This document shows positions 33,794 to 41,642 of a stretch of DNA of 64,000 nucleotides, in pieces (within the stretch, counting starts at the first letter, position 1; every line of letters begins with the position of its first letter). The notes under the pieces were generated by a model that saw only the letters and a program-made list of their open reading frames with translations, was not told the origin of the DNA and ran no database searches. The translations under genes and the position numbers were made by a program. Origin of the DNA: Curtobacterium pusillum (GTDB lineage Bacteria > Actinomycetota > Actinomycetes > Actinomycetales > Microbacteriaceae); contig CP018783.1 in assembly GCA_002025645.1 (NCBI GenBank), positions 3,286,001 through 3,350,000 of the forward strand. The letters run 5' to 3'.

Positions 33794-34677
33794 AGTTCTC
33801 CGTGTTCACCGCGTCCACCCCCGACTGGACCCCGTCGCAGGCCGCCTCGACGCTGGCCGAACAGGGCTGGGACGGCATCGAGTGGCGCATCGTCGACGAC
33901 CGCCCTGCCGACGGCGCCGAGGTGCCCGGCGGTCGGTCGTTCTGGGCCGGCAACAACTCGACGTGGCAGTTCACCGGCATCGAGGACCAGGTCGGCGAGA
34001 TCGCCCGGATCACCGACGCAGCCGGGCTGGAGTACTCCGGCATCGGCGGGTACCAGCAGGCCTCGAACCGCGACGGCGTCGACACGATGCTGCGCGTGAC
34101 GAGCGAGCTCGGTGCCCGCCAGGTCCGGGTCTCGATGCCGATGTACCGGCAGGAGAAGGAGCGCACGGGGGAGACCTACGCGCAGATCTTCGACCGCACC
34201 CGCACCGACCTCGAGTGGGCGGTGGCCCGTGCGACGGAACTCGGGGTGAAGGCCCTCGTCGAGCTGCACCACATGACGATCACGCCCTCGGCGTCGGCGG
34301 CGCTCCGGCTCGTCGACGGACTCGACCCCGCGCACGTCGGGGTCATCCACGACCTCGGGAACCTCGTGATCGAGGGGCAGGAGGACCACCTTGCCGCGTT
34401 CGAGCTCCTCGGCCCGTACCTCGCGCACGCCCACGTGAAGAACGCCCGCTGGGTCGACACCGGTGACACCCGGGCCGACGGCAGCACCGTCTGGCAGAAC
34501 GAGTGGGCGCCGCTCCGTACCGGCCAGGCGTCGGTGTCCGAGTACCTCGACGCCCTGCGCCAGGTCGGCTACGACGGCTGGGTCACCATCGAGGACTTCT
34601 CCACCGACCTCCCGCTCGAGGCACGCACCGCCGACAACCTCGCCTACCTCAAGTCCCTGGTCCCGGTGTCGGCATGA
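33790..34677 (+). CDS. Sugar phosphate isomerase/epimerase (TIM barrel)
   Basis: A 295-residue barrel different from the one at 31770. Candidate metal ligands are Glu in ALVELHHMTITPSA, Asp in GVIHDLGNLVIEG, His in AHAHVKNARWVD and Glu in GWVTIEDFSTDL. ATGA overlaps join it to the Gfo/Idh gene before it and the fructuronate reductase gene after it. A pair of unlike barrels flanking a dehydrogenase suggests successive elimination and hydration (or two epimerisations) on an oxidised sugar. Confidence 0.9.
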   Translation: MKFSVFTASTPDWTPSQAASTLAEQGWDGIEWRIVDDRPADGAEVPGGRSFWAGNNSTWQFTGIEDQVGEIARITDAAGLEYSGIGGYQQASNRDGVDTMLRVTSELGARQVRVSMPMYRQEKERTGETYAQIFDRTRTDLEWAVARATELGVKALVELHHMTITPSASAALRLVDGLDPAHVGVIHDLGNLVIEGQEDHLAAFELLGPYLAHAHVKNARWVDTGDTRADGSTVWQNEWAPLRTGQASVSEYLDALRQVGYDGWVTIEDFSTDLPLEARTADNLAYLKSLVPVSA

Positions 34678-35942
34678 CCGACCGCCGCCCCGGCATCGTC
34701 CACCTCGGGGTGGGTGCGTTCGCGCGCGCCCACCTCGCCTGGTACACGCAGCACGCGGGGGAGTGGGGCATCACCGCCTTCACGGGCCGGTCGCCGGCCG
34801 TCGCCGACGCGCTGGTGGCGCAGGACTGCCGGTACACGCTCGTCACGCGTGCGGCATCGGGTGACGACGCTGCCCTCATCGACGCGATCGTGGCGGCGCA
34901 CCCGGGCAGCGACGACGCGGCCTGGAGGCACGTGGTCGCCTCCCCGGAGACGACCGTCGTCACGCTGACGGTCACCGAGCAGGGCTACCGGTCCGGTTCC
35001 GACGTCCCGGCCCGCCTGGTCGCGGGGCTCGACGCACGGCGTGCCGCCGGCTCCGGTCGGATCGCGCTGATCAGCCTCGACAACCTGACCCACAACGGCG
35101 AGGTCCTGCGCGAGGCCGTGCTCGGTGCCACCGCCGATCCCGAACTGCGCTCGTGGATCGAGACGAACGTGTCGTTCCCGTCGTCGATGGTGGACCGGAT
35201 CACCCCCGCCACGACCGAGGCCGACGTCGCGGACCTCGCCGCGCTGCCGGGTGCGCTCGCCGGCGACCGGGTGCCGGTGGTCACCGAGCCGTTCTCGGAG
35301 TGGGTGCTCGAGGACGCCTTCGACGGCATCGACCGACCCGCGTGGCAGACCGCCGGCGTCCGCGTCGTCGACGACGTCACCCCGTACGAGCAGCGGAAGC
35401 TCTGGCTCCTGAACGGCTCGCACTCCCTGCTCGCGTACCTCGGCCTGCAGCTCGGCCACGAGACGGTCGCCTCCGCGATGGAGGACCCGGTCTGCCGCGC
35501 CGCCGTCGAACAGCTCTGGGACGAAGCTGCCCTCGAACTCCCGCTGCCCGCGGCCGAGATCACCGCGGCACGCGACGCGCTGGTCGACCGGTTCGCGAAC
35601 CCCCGCATCCGGCACACCCTGCGGCAGATCGCGTCCGGCGGATCCGAGAAGCTCCCTGTCCGGGTCGTCGACGTGCTCCGGCACCGGCTCGCCCGGGACC
35701 CGTCCGCCGGCATCGGCCCCGGAGCCGCCACCGCAATCGCCGCGTGGTGGCTGCACGTCACCGACCAACCCGAGTTCGTGGACGACGCCGGAGCGCCCGG
35801 GGCAGACTCGGACGTGCACGACGTGCTGCGCGTCATCGCCCCCGACCTCGACACCGAAGCGACGGTGACGGCGGTGACGGCCGCCGCCGACCGCATCCGT
35901 GCCAGCACCACCACCCGCACCGACGAAGGAGTCCCCGCATGA
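34674..35942 (+). CDS. uxuB: Mannitol dehydrogenase family protein, probable D-fructuronate reductase
   Basis: A 422-residue long-chain dehydrogenase. The N-terminus [19 protein letters not shown] carries the NAD-binding turn, and the catalytic Lys, Asn and His lie in [16 protein letters not shown]. Fructuronate reductase makes D-mannonate from D-fructuronate, the product of UxaC, and the next gene is a mannonate-dehydratase homologue, which supports UxuB over mannitol or tagaturonate activity. It is shorter than E. coli UxuB by some 60 residues. It is coupled to both neighbours by 4-bp overlaps. Confidence 0.85.
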   Translation: MTDRRPGIVHLGVGAFARAHLAWYTQHAGEWGITAFTGRSPAVADALVAQDCRYTLVTRAASGDDAALIDAIVAAHPGSDDAAWRHVVASPETTVVTLTVTEQGYRSGSDVPARLVAGLDARRAAGSGRIALISLDNLTHNGEVLREAVLGATADPELRSWIETNVSFPSSMVDRITPATTEADVADLAALPGALAGDRVPVVTEPFSEWVLEDAFDGIDRPAWQTAGVRVVDDVTPYEQRKLWLLNGSHSLLAYLGLQLGHETVASAMEDPVCRAAVEQLWDEAALELPLPAAEITAARDALVDRFANPRIRHTLRQIASGGSEKLPVRVVDVLRHRLARDPSAGIGPGAATAIAAWWLHVTDQPEFVDDAGAPGADSDVHDVLRVIAPDLDTEATVTAVTAAADRIRASTTTRTDEGVPA

Positions 35943-37291
35943 CCGACACGACCACGAACCCCGCGGCCCCGGTGCCGGGTGCGGCGGACACGGGTGCCGC
36001 GAGCGACCCGACCGCCGGGCGTCCGGACACGTGGGCGTCCACCGACCGCGGCCAGCTCATCGAGCGTGCCGAGGTCATCGTGACCAGCCCGAACCGGAAC
36101 TTCGTCACGCTGAAGATCACGACCGTCGACGGGGTCACGGGCCTCGGTGACGCCACGTTGAACGGACGGGAGCTCGCCGCCGCCGCGTACCTGTCCGAGC
36201 ACGTCGTCCCGCTCCTCATCGGGCGAGACGCCAGCCGCATCGAGGACGCCTGGCAGTTCCTCTACCGGTCGTCGTACTGGCGTCGCGGTCCGGTCACGAT
36301 GGCCGCGATCGCCGCCGTCGACATGGCGCTCTGGGACATCAAGGGCAAGGTCGCCGGGATGCCCGTGTACCAGTTGCTCGGCGGGGCCTCCCGCACCGGG
36401 CTGATGGCGTACGGGCACGCGTCGGGCAAGGAACTGCCGGAGCTGTTCGACTCCATCCGGGAGCACCAGGCGGAGGGGTACCGGTCGATCCGCGTGCAGA
36501 CGGGCGTGCCGGGCCTCGAGTCCATCTACGGCATCGCGTCGAACAAGACCACGGCAGGCAACGACGGCGTCCGGTACGACTTCGAGCCGGCGCAGCGTGG
36601 AGCGTTCCCGGCGATGGAGGACTGGGACACCCGGGCGTACCTGCGGCACGTGCCGACCGTGTTCGAAGCCGTCCGCAACGAGTTCGGCCCCGAACTGCCC
36701 CTGCTGCACGACGGCCACCACCGGATGACCCCGCTGCAGGCCGCGAAGCTCGGCAAGTCGCTCGAGCCGTACGACCTGTTCTGGCTCGAGGACTGCACCC
36801 CCGCCGAGAACCAGGAAGCGCTGAAGCTCGTCCGACAGCACACCACCACGCCGCTCGCGATCGGTGAGGTCTTCAACACGATCTGGGACTTCAAGGACAT
36901 CATCCGCGACCAGCTCATCGACTACGTCCGCGGTGCCGTCACGCACATGGGCGGCATCAGCCCGCTGAAGAAGACGATGGACTACGCGGCGATGTACCAG
37001 ATCAAGTCCGGGTTCCACGGGCCGACCGACATCTCCCCGGTGGGCCTCGCGGCGCAGATGCACCTCGGGCTCGCGATCCACAACTTCGGCATCCAGGAGT
37101 ACATGCAGCACGGGCCGAAGACGAACCAGGTGTTCCGGCAGACGTTCACCTTCACCGACGGGTACCTGCACCCGGGCGACGAGCCGGGCCTCGGCGTCTC
37201 GCTCGACGTCGACGAAGCGGGCAAGTACCCGTACGAACAGGCCTACCTGCCGTTCAACCGGCTCGCCGACGGAACCGTCCACGACTGGTAG
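35939..37291 (+). CDS. ManD-subgroup sugar acid dehydratase (enolase superfamily)
   Basis: A 450-residue enolase-superfamily enzyme of the mannonate dehydratase (ManD) subgroup. It has an unusual Pro/Ala-rich N-terminal extension of about 35 residues before the capping domain. Metal-ligand motifs are [11 protein letters not shown] (Asp), [12 protein letters not shown] (Glu) and [12 protein letters not shown] (Glu); the barrel also has [12 protein letters not shown] and a C-terminal [17 protein letters not shown]-mannonate to 2-keto-3-deoxygluconate fits the UxaC-UxuB pathway. The Gly in HDGHHR and the Pro in HGPTD differ from what I recall of efficient ManDs, so gluconate or another acid is possible. 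ATGA overlap with uxuB. Confidence 0.88.
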   Translation: MTDTTTNPAAPVPGAADTGAASDPTAGRPDTWASTDRGQLIERAEVIVTSPNRNFVTLKITTVDGVTGLGDATLNGRELAAAAYLSEHVVPLLIGRDASRIEDAWQFLYRSSYWRRGPVTMAAIAAVDMALWDIKGKVAGMPVYQLLGGASRTGLMAYGHASGKELPELFDSIREHQAEGYRSIRVQTGVPGLESIYGIASNKTTAGNDGVRYDFEPAQRGAFPAMEDWDTRAYLRHVPTVFEAVRNEFGPELPLLHDGHHRMTPLQAAKLGKSLEPYDLFWLEDCTPAENQEALKLVRQHTTTPLAIGEVFNTIWDFKDIIRDQLIDYVRGAVTHMGGISPLKKTMDYAAMYQIKSGFHGPTDISPVGLAAQMHLGLAIHNFGIQEYMQHGPKTNQVFRQTFTFTDGYLHPGDEPGLGVSLDVDEAGKYPYEQAYLPFNRLADGTVHDW

Positions 37292-37308
37292 CGGGCAAAC
37301 TGGGCCGC

Positions 37309-38202
37309 ATGGGGTTCGCGGACGTGGCGAGGGAACTGCTCCTCGTCGCGCCCGCGGACTTCGTGGCCGAGCGGACCGCGCGGCAGCGGGCGGCCCGGAA
37401 GGACGACCGCGAGCTCGCGACGGCGATCGGTGCGCTCCGGAAGCCGGCACCGGCCGCGTGGGTGATCGACCTGCTGGCGAGCGAGAGCGCGCTCGACGAC
37501 GCCGTCGATCTCGGACCCGCGCTGCGGAAGGCTCAGGCGGACGCCGACCCGGCGGAGATCGCGACACTCCGGCGGCAGCGGTCCGGCGTCGTCGGAGCAC
37601 TCGCCCAGGCCGGTGCCGACCTCGCCGAGCAGGCTGGGCACCCGGTGACGACGGCGGTGCTCGACCAGGTGCGCGCGACGATCGAGGCGGCGATGGCGGA
37701 TCCGCACGCCGGAGCCGCCGTCCGGTCGGGGCTGCTCGTCCGGCCGCTCGAGAGCGTGGGGTTCGACGACGTCGACCTCGACGGCGCACTCGCGGATCCC
37801 GACGCGGTGCCGGACGCCTGGTCCGGCAGCGACGCGCCACCGATCCCCATCGAGGACGCGCGCCGATCCCGGAAGGCGAGCCGCGCCTCCAGGCCCGCTC
37901 CTGCACGGGAACCGAAGCCGGCGCCGCAACGCGAGCCGAAGACCGATCCGGCGGCGGAGCGCCGCGCTGCCCGCGAGGCCGAAGCCGAGGCGCGCACGGC
38001 CTCCCGCGAGGCAGATGCCGCGCTCGACCGCGCGGAGAGTGATCTCGAAGCCGCGGAAGACCGTCGCGCCGAGCTCGAACGCGCCCTCGCAGAGGCGACG
38101 GCCGAGGTCGAACGCCTCGAGCGCGGCCGCGACGAGGCCGAAGCGGCGAGCGACCGCGCACGCGAGGCGTTCACCGCAGCACGCAAGGGGCGCCGGGCCT
38201 AG
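37309..38202 (+). CDS. Hypothetical Ala/Glu/Arg-rich coiled-coil protein
   Basis: A 297-residue protein of unrecognised family. Residues 1-150 are helical and Ala-rich (FADVARELLLVAPADFVAER; AWVIDLLASESALDDAVDLG). Residues about 195-297 have the heptad pattern of a long coiled coil with charged repeats (EAEARTASREADAALDRAES, then RAELERALAEATAEVERLER). There is no signal peptide or membrane segment. The linker ASRASRP at about residue 195 is encoded by half of a dispersed palindrome. CAAACT ends 7 nt before the ATG, so it may have its own leaderless transcript although it follows the ManD gene by 17 bp. Confidence 0.7.
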   Translation: MGFADVARELLLVAPADFVAERTARQRAARKDDRELATAIGALRKPAPAAWVIDLLASESALDDAVDLGPALRKAQADADPAEIATLRRQRSGVVGALAQAGADLAEQAGHPVTTAVLDQVRATIEAAMADPHAGAAVRSGLLVRPLESVGFDDVDLDGALADPDAVPDAWSGSDAPPIPIEDARRSRKASRASRPAPAREPKPAPQREPKTDPAAERRAAREAEAEARTASREADAALDRAESDLEAAEDRRAELERALAEATAEVERLERGRDEAEAASDRAREAFTAARKGRRA

Positions 38203-38319
38203 AGCGAGATCTGCATCCCGTCCTGCGCCCGGTCGGAGACGAGCGTGCCCGTTCCTTCCCACAACGGTCGAAGTAGCAAGCGGAATCGCGCGTACCAGGT
38301 CGAAAGAAACTGCTGAGTA

Positions 38320-38414
38320 CGCCCGGAAAGACCAGGTACGCACGAAACGACCCACAACGCGCGGAACGACCCACCACGCGCGGAACGGCCCACTACGCCC
38401 GGAACGGCCCCACC
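38320..38414. repeat. Five tandem 19-bp repeats
   Basis: Units at 38320, 38339, 38358, 38377 and 38396 are each 19 bp and follow CGCGCGGAACGACCCACNA, with decreasing similarity in the first two. They lie in the 500-bp gap before the MFS gene, with no spacer between units, so this is not a CRISPR. DNA at 38203-38319 shows a looser version of the same theme and nothing else. Confidence 0.85.
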
Positions 38415-38444
38415 GCCCGCATCGTTACGCAACAGTTGTCGTTC

Positions 38445-38474
38445 TTGACGCCGAGCGTTGGAGCGGTCTAATGT
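38445..38474 (+). promoter_or_regulatory. Predicted promoter of the polyol MFS gene
   Basis: TTGACG (38445-38450) and TAATGT (38469-38474) with an 18-bp spacer form one of the best -35/-10 pairs in the window. A symmetric CAACAGTTG lies just upstream at about 38430-38438. The transcript would have a leader of about 220 nt (38482-38702), in which I see no clear structure or gene. Confidence 0.6.
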
Positions 38475-38702
38475 CGGGCACCATGCTTCGGGCCGGCGAT
38501 GGTCCGCCGGGGATCGGCACGCGCAGCACCCGCAGCAGCAGTCGCACGCCGCAGCACGCCGCCCCGGGTTCAGGACCCACATCATCGCCGACGATCGACC
38601 ACCCGCAGCCACTGCGCGGGTGGCGTCACGGTGCGCGGCGCACCCCGGAGAATGCCGCGATGGGGGTCGAGCACTCCGGGGGCCCACCAGGAGAGACGAC
38701 AC

Positions 38703-40067
38703 ATGTCGGAACCTCGCACCAACCGAACCAGCACCCTGACCCCGCCGAACGGCGTCACCGCACCCGTGGCCGGACCCGCCGCGCCGACACAGCGCACCCC
38801 GTTCCTCGCCCGCCTCGGTATTCCGCACCCACTGCGCTGGGGCTTCCTCGGCGTGCTCGTCTTCATGACCGGCGACGGCATCGAGTCGAACTTCATCTCG
38901 CCGCACATCGCCGGGGTCCTCGGGAGCGGCGGGGCCGACAGCGCCGCCATGGTCATCGGCATCTACGGCGTCGCGGTCCTCGTCGCGTCGTACTTCGCCG
39001 GCGTCCTGTCGGAGCTCTGGGGTCCACGTCGCGTCATGACCATCGGCGCGGTGCTCTGGGTCGTGTTCCAGGTCGCGTTCCTCGCGGCGCTGCCCACGGC
39101 GTCGGTCGGACTCATCGCGCTGACGTACTTCCTCCGCGGCCTCGGCTTCCCGCTGTTCGCGTTCTCGTTCCTCTGCTGGATCAACCACACCGTCGCCCGG
39201 GAGCGGAACGCCACCGCCGTCGGCTGGTTCTACGTCGTGTTCACCGGCGGCCTGCCGACGCTCGGCTCGCTCATCGCCATCGGCACGATCCCCGCGTTCG
39301 GCGGGGGATCGCTCGGTGAGACCTGGTCGATGGCGGCGTCGCTCGTGTTCGTCGTCGCCGGCTGGCTGATCGTCCGCTTCGGCGTGCACGAGTCCACCGG
39401 CCTCGGCCGGATCGCCCCGCGTGAGCACTCCGCGGCCCGGGTCATCGCGTCCGGCATCGAGGTCTGCATCCGTCGCCCCAAGGTGCTCCTGGCCGTGGTG
39501 ATCCGGCTGGTCAACACGGCGCCGGAGTTCGGAATGTTCGTGATCATGCCGGCGATCATCGGCACCGAGCTCGGCTGGGGTCAGTCGAAGTGGCTGACGA
39601 TGACCGTGATCGTCTACGCGGGCAACATCCTCTTCAACGCGTTCTTCGGCGCGCTCGGCGACCGCATCGGCTGGATCCGCACCGTGAAGTGGTTCGGCAT
39701 CGCGGCCTCCGCGGTGGGGCTCCTCGCCTGGTGGTACGTGCCGCACCTCGTGCCCGCGGGCTCCGAGTGGGGCTTCTGGCTGGCGACGGCTGCCGGCACG
39801 GTGTTCGGCATCATGCTCGCCGGCTTCACCCCGATGGGCGCGATCGTCCCGGCCTTCGCGGGCGAGGAGCGTCGCGGCCCGGCGATGGCGATGTACGCCA
39901 CCGCGGCCGGCGGCGCGACCTTCCTCGGCAACGCCGTCGTCAGTGCGGTCCTGCCCTGGGGCGGCCCTGGTGGCGTCGTGTGGACCTTCGTCCTCCTGTA
40001 CGTCCTCGCGTTCGTGGTCCTGTGCTTCCTCAAGGTGCCGAAGGGCGCGGAGGCCGCCGGCCACTAG
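38703..40067 (+). CDS. MFS transporter, polyol permease type (RbtT/DalT/CsbX-like)
   Basis: A 454-residue 12-helix transporter. GVLVFMTGDGIESNFISPHI in the first helix is the hallmark of ribitol/arabitol-type permeases; GVLSELWGPRRVMTIG is the MFS loop 2-3 motif and FLCWINHTVARERNATAVGW lies in the first half. It likely imports a pentitol or related polyol, which would feed the polyol dehydrogenase at 11268 and XylB. AGGAGA precedes the ATG by 8 nt. A dispersed palindrome follows the stop codon. Confidence 0.9.
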   Translation: MSEPRTNRTSTLTPPNGVTAPVAGPAAPTQRTPFLARLGIPHPLRWGFLGVLVFMTGDGIESNFISPHIAGVLGSGGADSAAMVIGIYGVAVLVASYFAGVLSELWGPRRVMTIGAVLWVVFQVAFLAALPTASVGLIALTYFLRGLGFPLFAFSFLCWINHTVARERNATAVGWFYVVFTGGLPTLGSLIAIGTIPAFGGGSLGETWSMAASLVFVVAGWLIVRFGVHESTGLGRIAPREHSAARVIASGIEVCIRRPKVLLAVVIRLVNTAPEFGMFVIMPAIIGTELGWGQSKWLTMTVIVYAGNILFNAFFGALGDRIGWIRTVKWFGIAASAVGLLAWWYVPHLVPAGSEWGFWLATAAGTVFGIMLAGFTPMGAIVPAFAGEERRGPAMAMYATAAGGATFLGNAVVSAVLPWGGPGGVVWTFVLLYVLAFVVLCFLKVPKGAEAAGH

Positions 40068-40080
40068 GCGACCCACCCCT

Positions 40081-40122
40081 GGCCTGGAGGCGCGGGGCGG
40101 CCCCGCCACGCGCCTCCAGGCC
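40081..40122. repeat. Dispersed GC-rich palindrome, copy 4
   Basis: Perfect 14-bp arms GGCCTGGAGGCGCG and CGCGCCTCCAGGCC around a 14-nt GC-rich loop, 13 bp after the MFS stop codon. It is in terminator position. Confidence 0.88.
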
Positions 40123-40173
40123 GACCTGTCCCCACGTCCAGGGCGTGGACCGACACGCCCGGACCGGTGCTGC

Positions 40174-40347
40174 TAGACTCGGTGACTGACTTCGGCGAGG
40201 GCCGCGCATGCGCGGCCGTGATCGACGCGGTGGGAGAGCCGGCCCAGTCCTGGGAGCGTTCCTCACGCGTGTACGCGTTCGAGTTGCAACACCACAGACC
40301 CCCACGATGCCGGCACCCCGGTGTCGCCCCCGAGACCAGGAGACATC
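40174..40347 (+). promoter_or_regulatory. Promoter and structured 5' leader of rplY
   Basis: TAGACT (40174-40179) is a good -10, placing the transcript start near 40186 and leaving a leader of about 160 nt before the rplY ATG. The leader holds a perfect 18-bp palindrome GGCCGCGCATGCGCGGCC (40200-40217). Ribosomal protein genes are often autoregulated through such leaders; that role is inferred here. Confidence 0.5.
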
Positions 40348-40980
40348 ATGGCCGACTACACCAAGCTCGCAGCGGAAGTCCGCACCAAGTTCGGCAAGGG
40401 CGCTGCTCGCAAGCTCCGTGCCGCCGACAAGATCCCCGCGGTCGTCTACGGCCACGGCACCGAGCCGAAGCACATCACCCTCCCGGGTCACGAGACCATG
40501 CTGCTCGTCCGTACCGCCAACGCGGTCGTCGACCTCGACATCGAGGGTGCGGCCCAGCTCGCCCTCGTCAAGGACGTCCAGCGTGACCCGGTGCGCCAGA
40601 TCATCGAGCACATCGACCTCGTGGTCCTCCGACGCGGCGAGAAGGTCACGGTCGACGTGCCCGTCGTCGTCGAGGGCGAGTCCTTCTCCGGCACCATCCA
40701 CGTGCAGGACCTCAACACGGTCTCGCTGCTCGTGCTCGCGACCGACATCCCCGAGCACGTCGTGGTCGACGTCGAGGGCCTCGAGGACGGCACGCAGATC
40801 CACGCCTCGCAGCTCACCCTGCCCGAGGGCGCCGAGCTCGAGACCGACGCCGAGGCCCTCGTCGTCGCGATCGTCACCCCGCGTGGCACCGCTGACGACG
40901 ACGCCGCCGACGAGGCAGCTGCCGAGGCCGGCGCCGAAGCCGGTGCCGAGGGCGGCTCCGCCCCGGTCGACGGCGAGTAA
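40348..40980 (+). CDS. rplY: 50S ribosomal protein bL25 (general stress protein Ctc)
   Basis: A 210-residue two-domain (TL5/CTC type) L25. The N-terminal 5S rRNA-binding domain has RTKFGKGAARKLRAADKIPA and VYGHGTEPKHITL; the C-terminal beta domain continues to a low-complexity Ala/Glu tail (ADEAAAEAGAEAGAEGG). AGGAGA precedes the ATG. Pth and mfd follow, the standard actinobacterial order, but the usual upstream neighbour prs is 23 kb away in this genome. Confidence 0.97.
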   Translation: MADYTKLAAEVRTKFGKGAARKLRAADKIPAVVYGHGTEPKHITLPGHETMLLVRTANAVVDLDIEGAAQLALVKDVQRDPVRQIIEHIDLVVLRRGEKVTVDVPVVVEGESFSGTIHVQDLNTVSLLVLATDIPEHVVVDVEGLEDGTQIHASQLTLPEGAELETDAEALVVAIVTPRGTADDDAADEAAAEAGAEAGAEGGSAPVDGE

Positions 40981-41024
40981 CACCCCCTTCGCGGACACCT
41001 GGTCGACGCTGTGGCACTGTGCTG

Positions 41025-41609
41025 ATGAACACCGGCACCCTGATCGTGGTCGGGCTCGGGAACCCCGGGCCCGGCTACGCGGGGAACCGTCACAACGTCG
41101 GCCAGATGGTCCTCGACGAACTCGCCGCCCGGATGGGCGCGACGTTCAAGAAGCACAAGACGCCGAACCAGGTCGCCGAGGGGCGCCTGGTCCCCGGCGG
41201 CCCGAAGCTCGTGCTCGCCAAGCCGGGGTCGTTCATGAACACCTCCGGTGGTCCGGTCTCGAGCGTGCTCGGCTTCTACAGCGCCACGCCGGAGTCGCTC
41301 GTCGTCGTGCACGACGAGCTCGACCTGCCGTTCGACACCGTGCGGCTCAAGGGCAGTGGCGGTCACGGCGGGCACAACGGCCTGCGCGACATCATCAAGG
41401 CGACCGGGACGAACGAGTTCACCCGCGTGCGGATCGGCATCGGCCGGCCCCCGGGGCGACAGGACCCCGCCGACTACGTGCTGCGTGACTTCTCGCCGAC
41501 CGAGAAGAAGACGCTGCCGAACCTGCTGGCCGACGGCGCGGACGCCGTCGAGGCGATCGCGGAACTCGGTCTCCTCGCCGCGCAGCAGCGGGTGCACGCC
41601 CCGTCCTGA
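41025..41609 (+). CDS. pth: Peptidyl-tRNA hydrolase
   Basis: A 194-residue enzyme that releases tRNA from stalled peptidyl-tRNA. It has the family motifs VVGLGNPGPGYAGNRHNVGQ (catalytic His in NRHN), KPGSFMNTSGG and VVHDELDLPFDTVRLKGSGG followed by GHGGHNGLRDI. ATG 41025 is used; an in-frame GTG lies 6 nt earlier. It lies 44 bp after rplY and 33 bp before mfd. Confidence 0.96.
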   Translation: MNTGTLIVVGLGNPGPGYAGNRHNVGQMVLDELAARMGATFKKHKTPNQVAEGRLVPGGPKLVLAKPGSFMNTSGGPVSSVLGFYSATPESLVVVHDELDLPFDTVRLKGSGGHGGHNGLRDIIKATGTNEFTRVRIGIGRPPGRQDPADYVLRDFSPTEKKTLPNLLADGADAVEAIAELGLLAAQQRVHAPS

Positions 41610-41642
41610 TCGTTGTCGGTCGTGGCCGGTACCATCTCCTGA

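Noticed and set aside
34915..34935. Copy of the dispersed palindrome in uxuB (GCCTGGAGGCACG)
   Set aside because: Only one arm matches and it encodes ordinary family sequence (AAWRHVV), so chance similarity is more likely.
38320..38414. Possible CRISPR array
   Set aside because: The 19-bp units abut without spacers and no cas genes are present.
38482..38700. Upstream open frame before the polyol permease, and a Cys-rich frame on its opposite strand
   Set aside because: Both arise from GCA/GCT-rich triplets, lack a ribosome site and overlap or run into the permease gene; no attenuation structure was evident.
17290..40100. Genomic island borne by an integrase or prophage
   Set aside because: No integrase, transposase, phage gene, tRNA or flanking direct repeat is visible at either edge; GC and codon use look like the rest.
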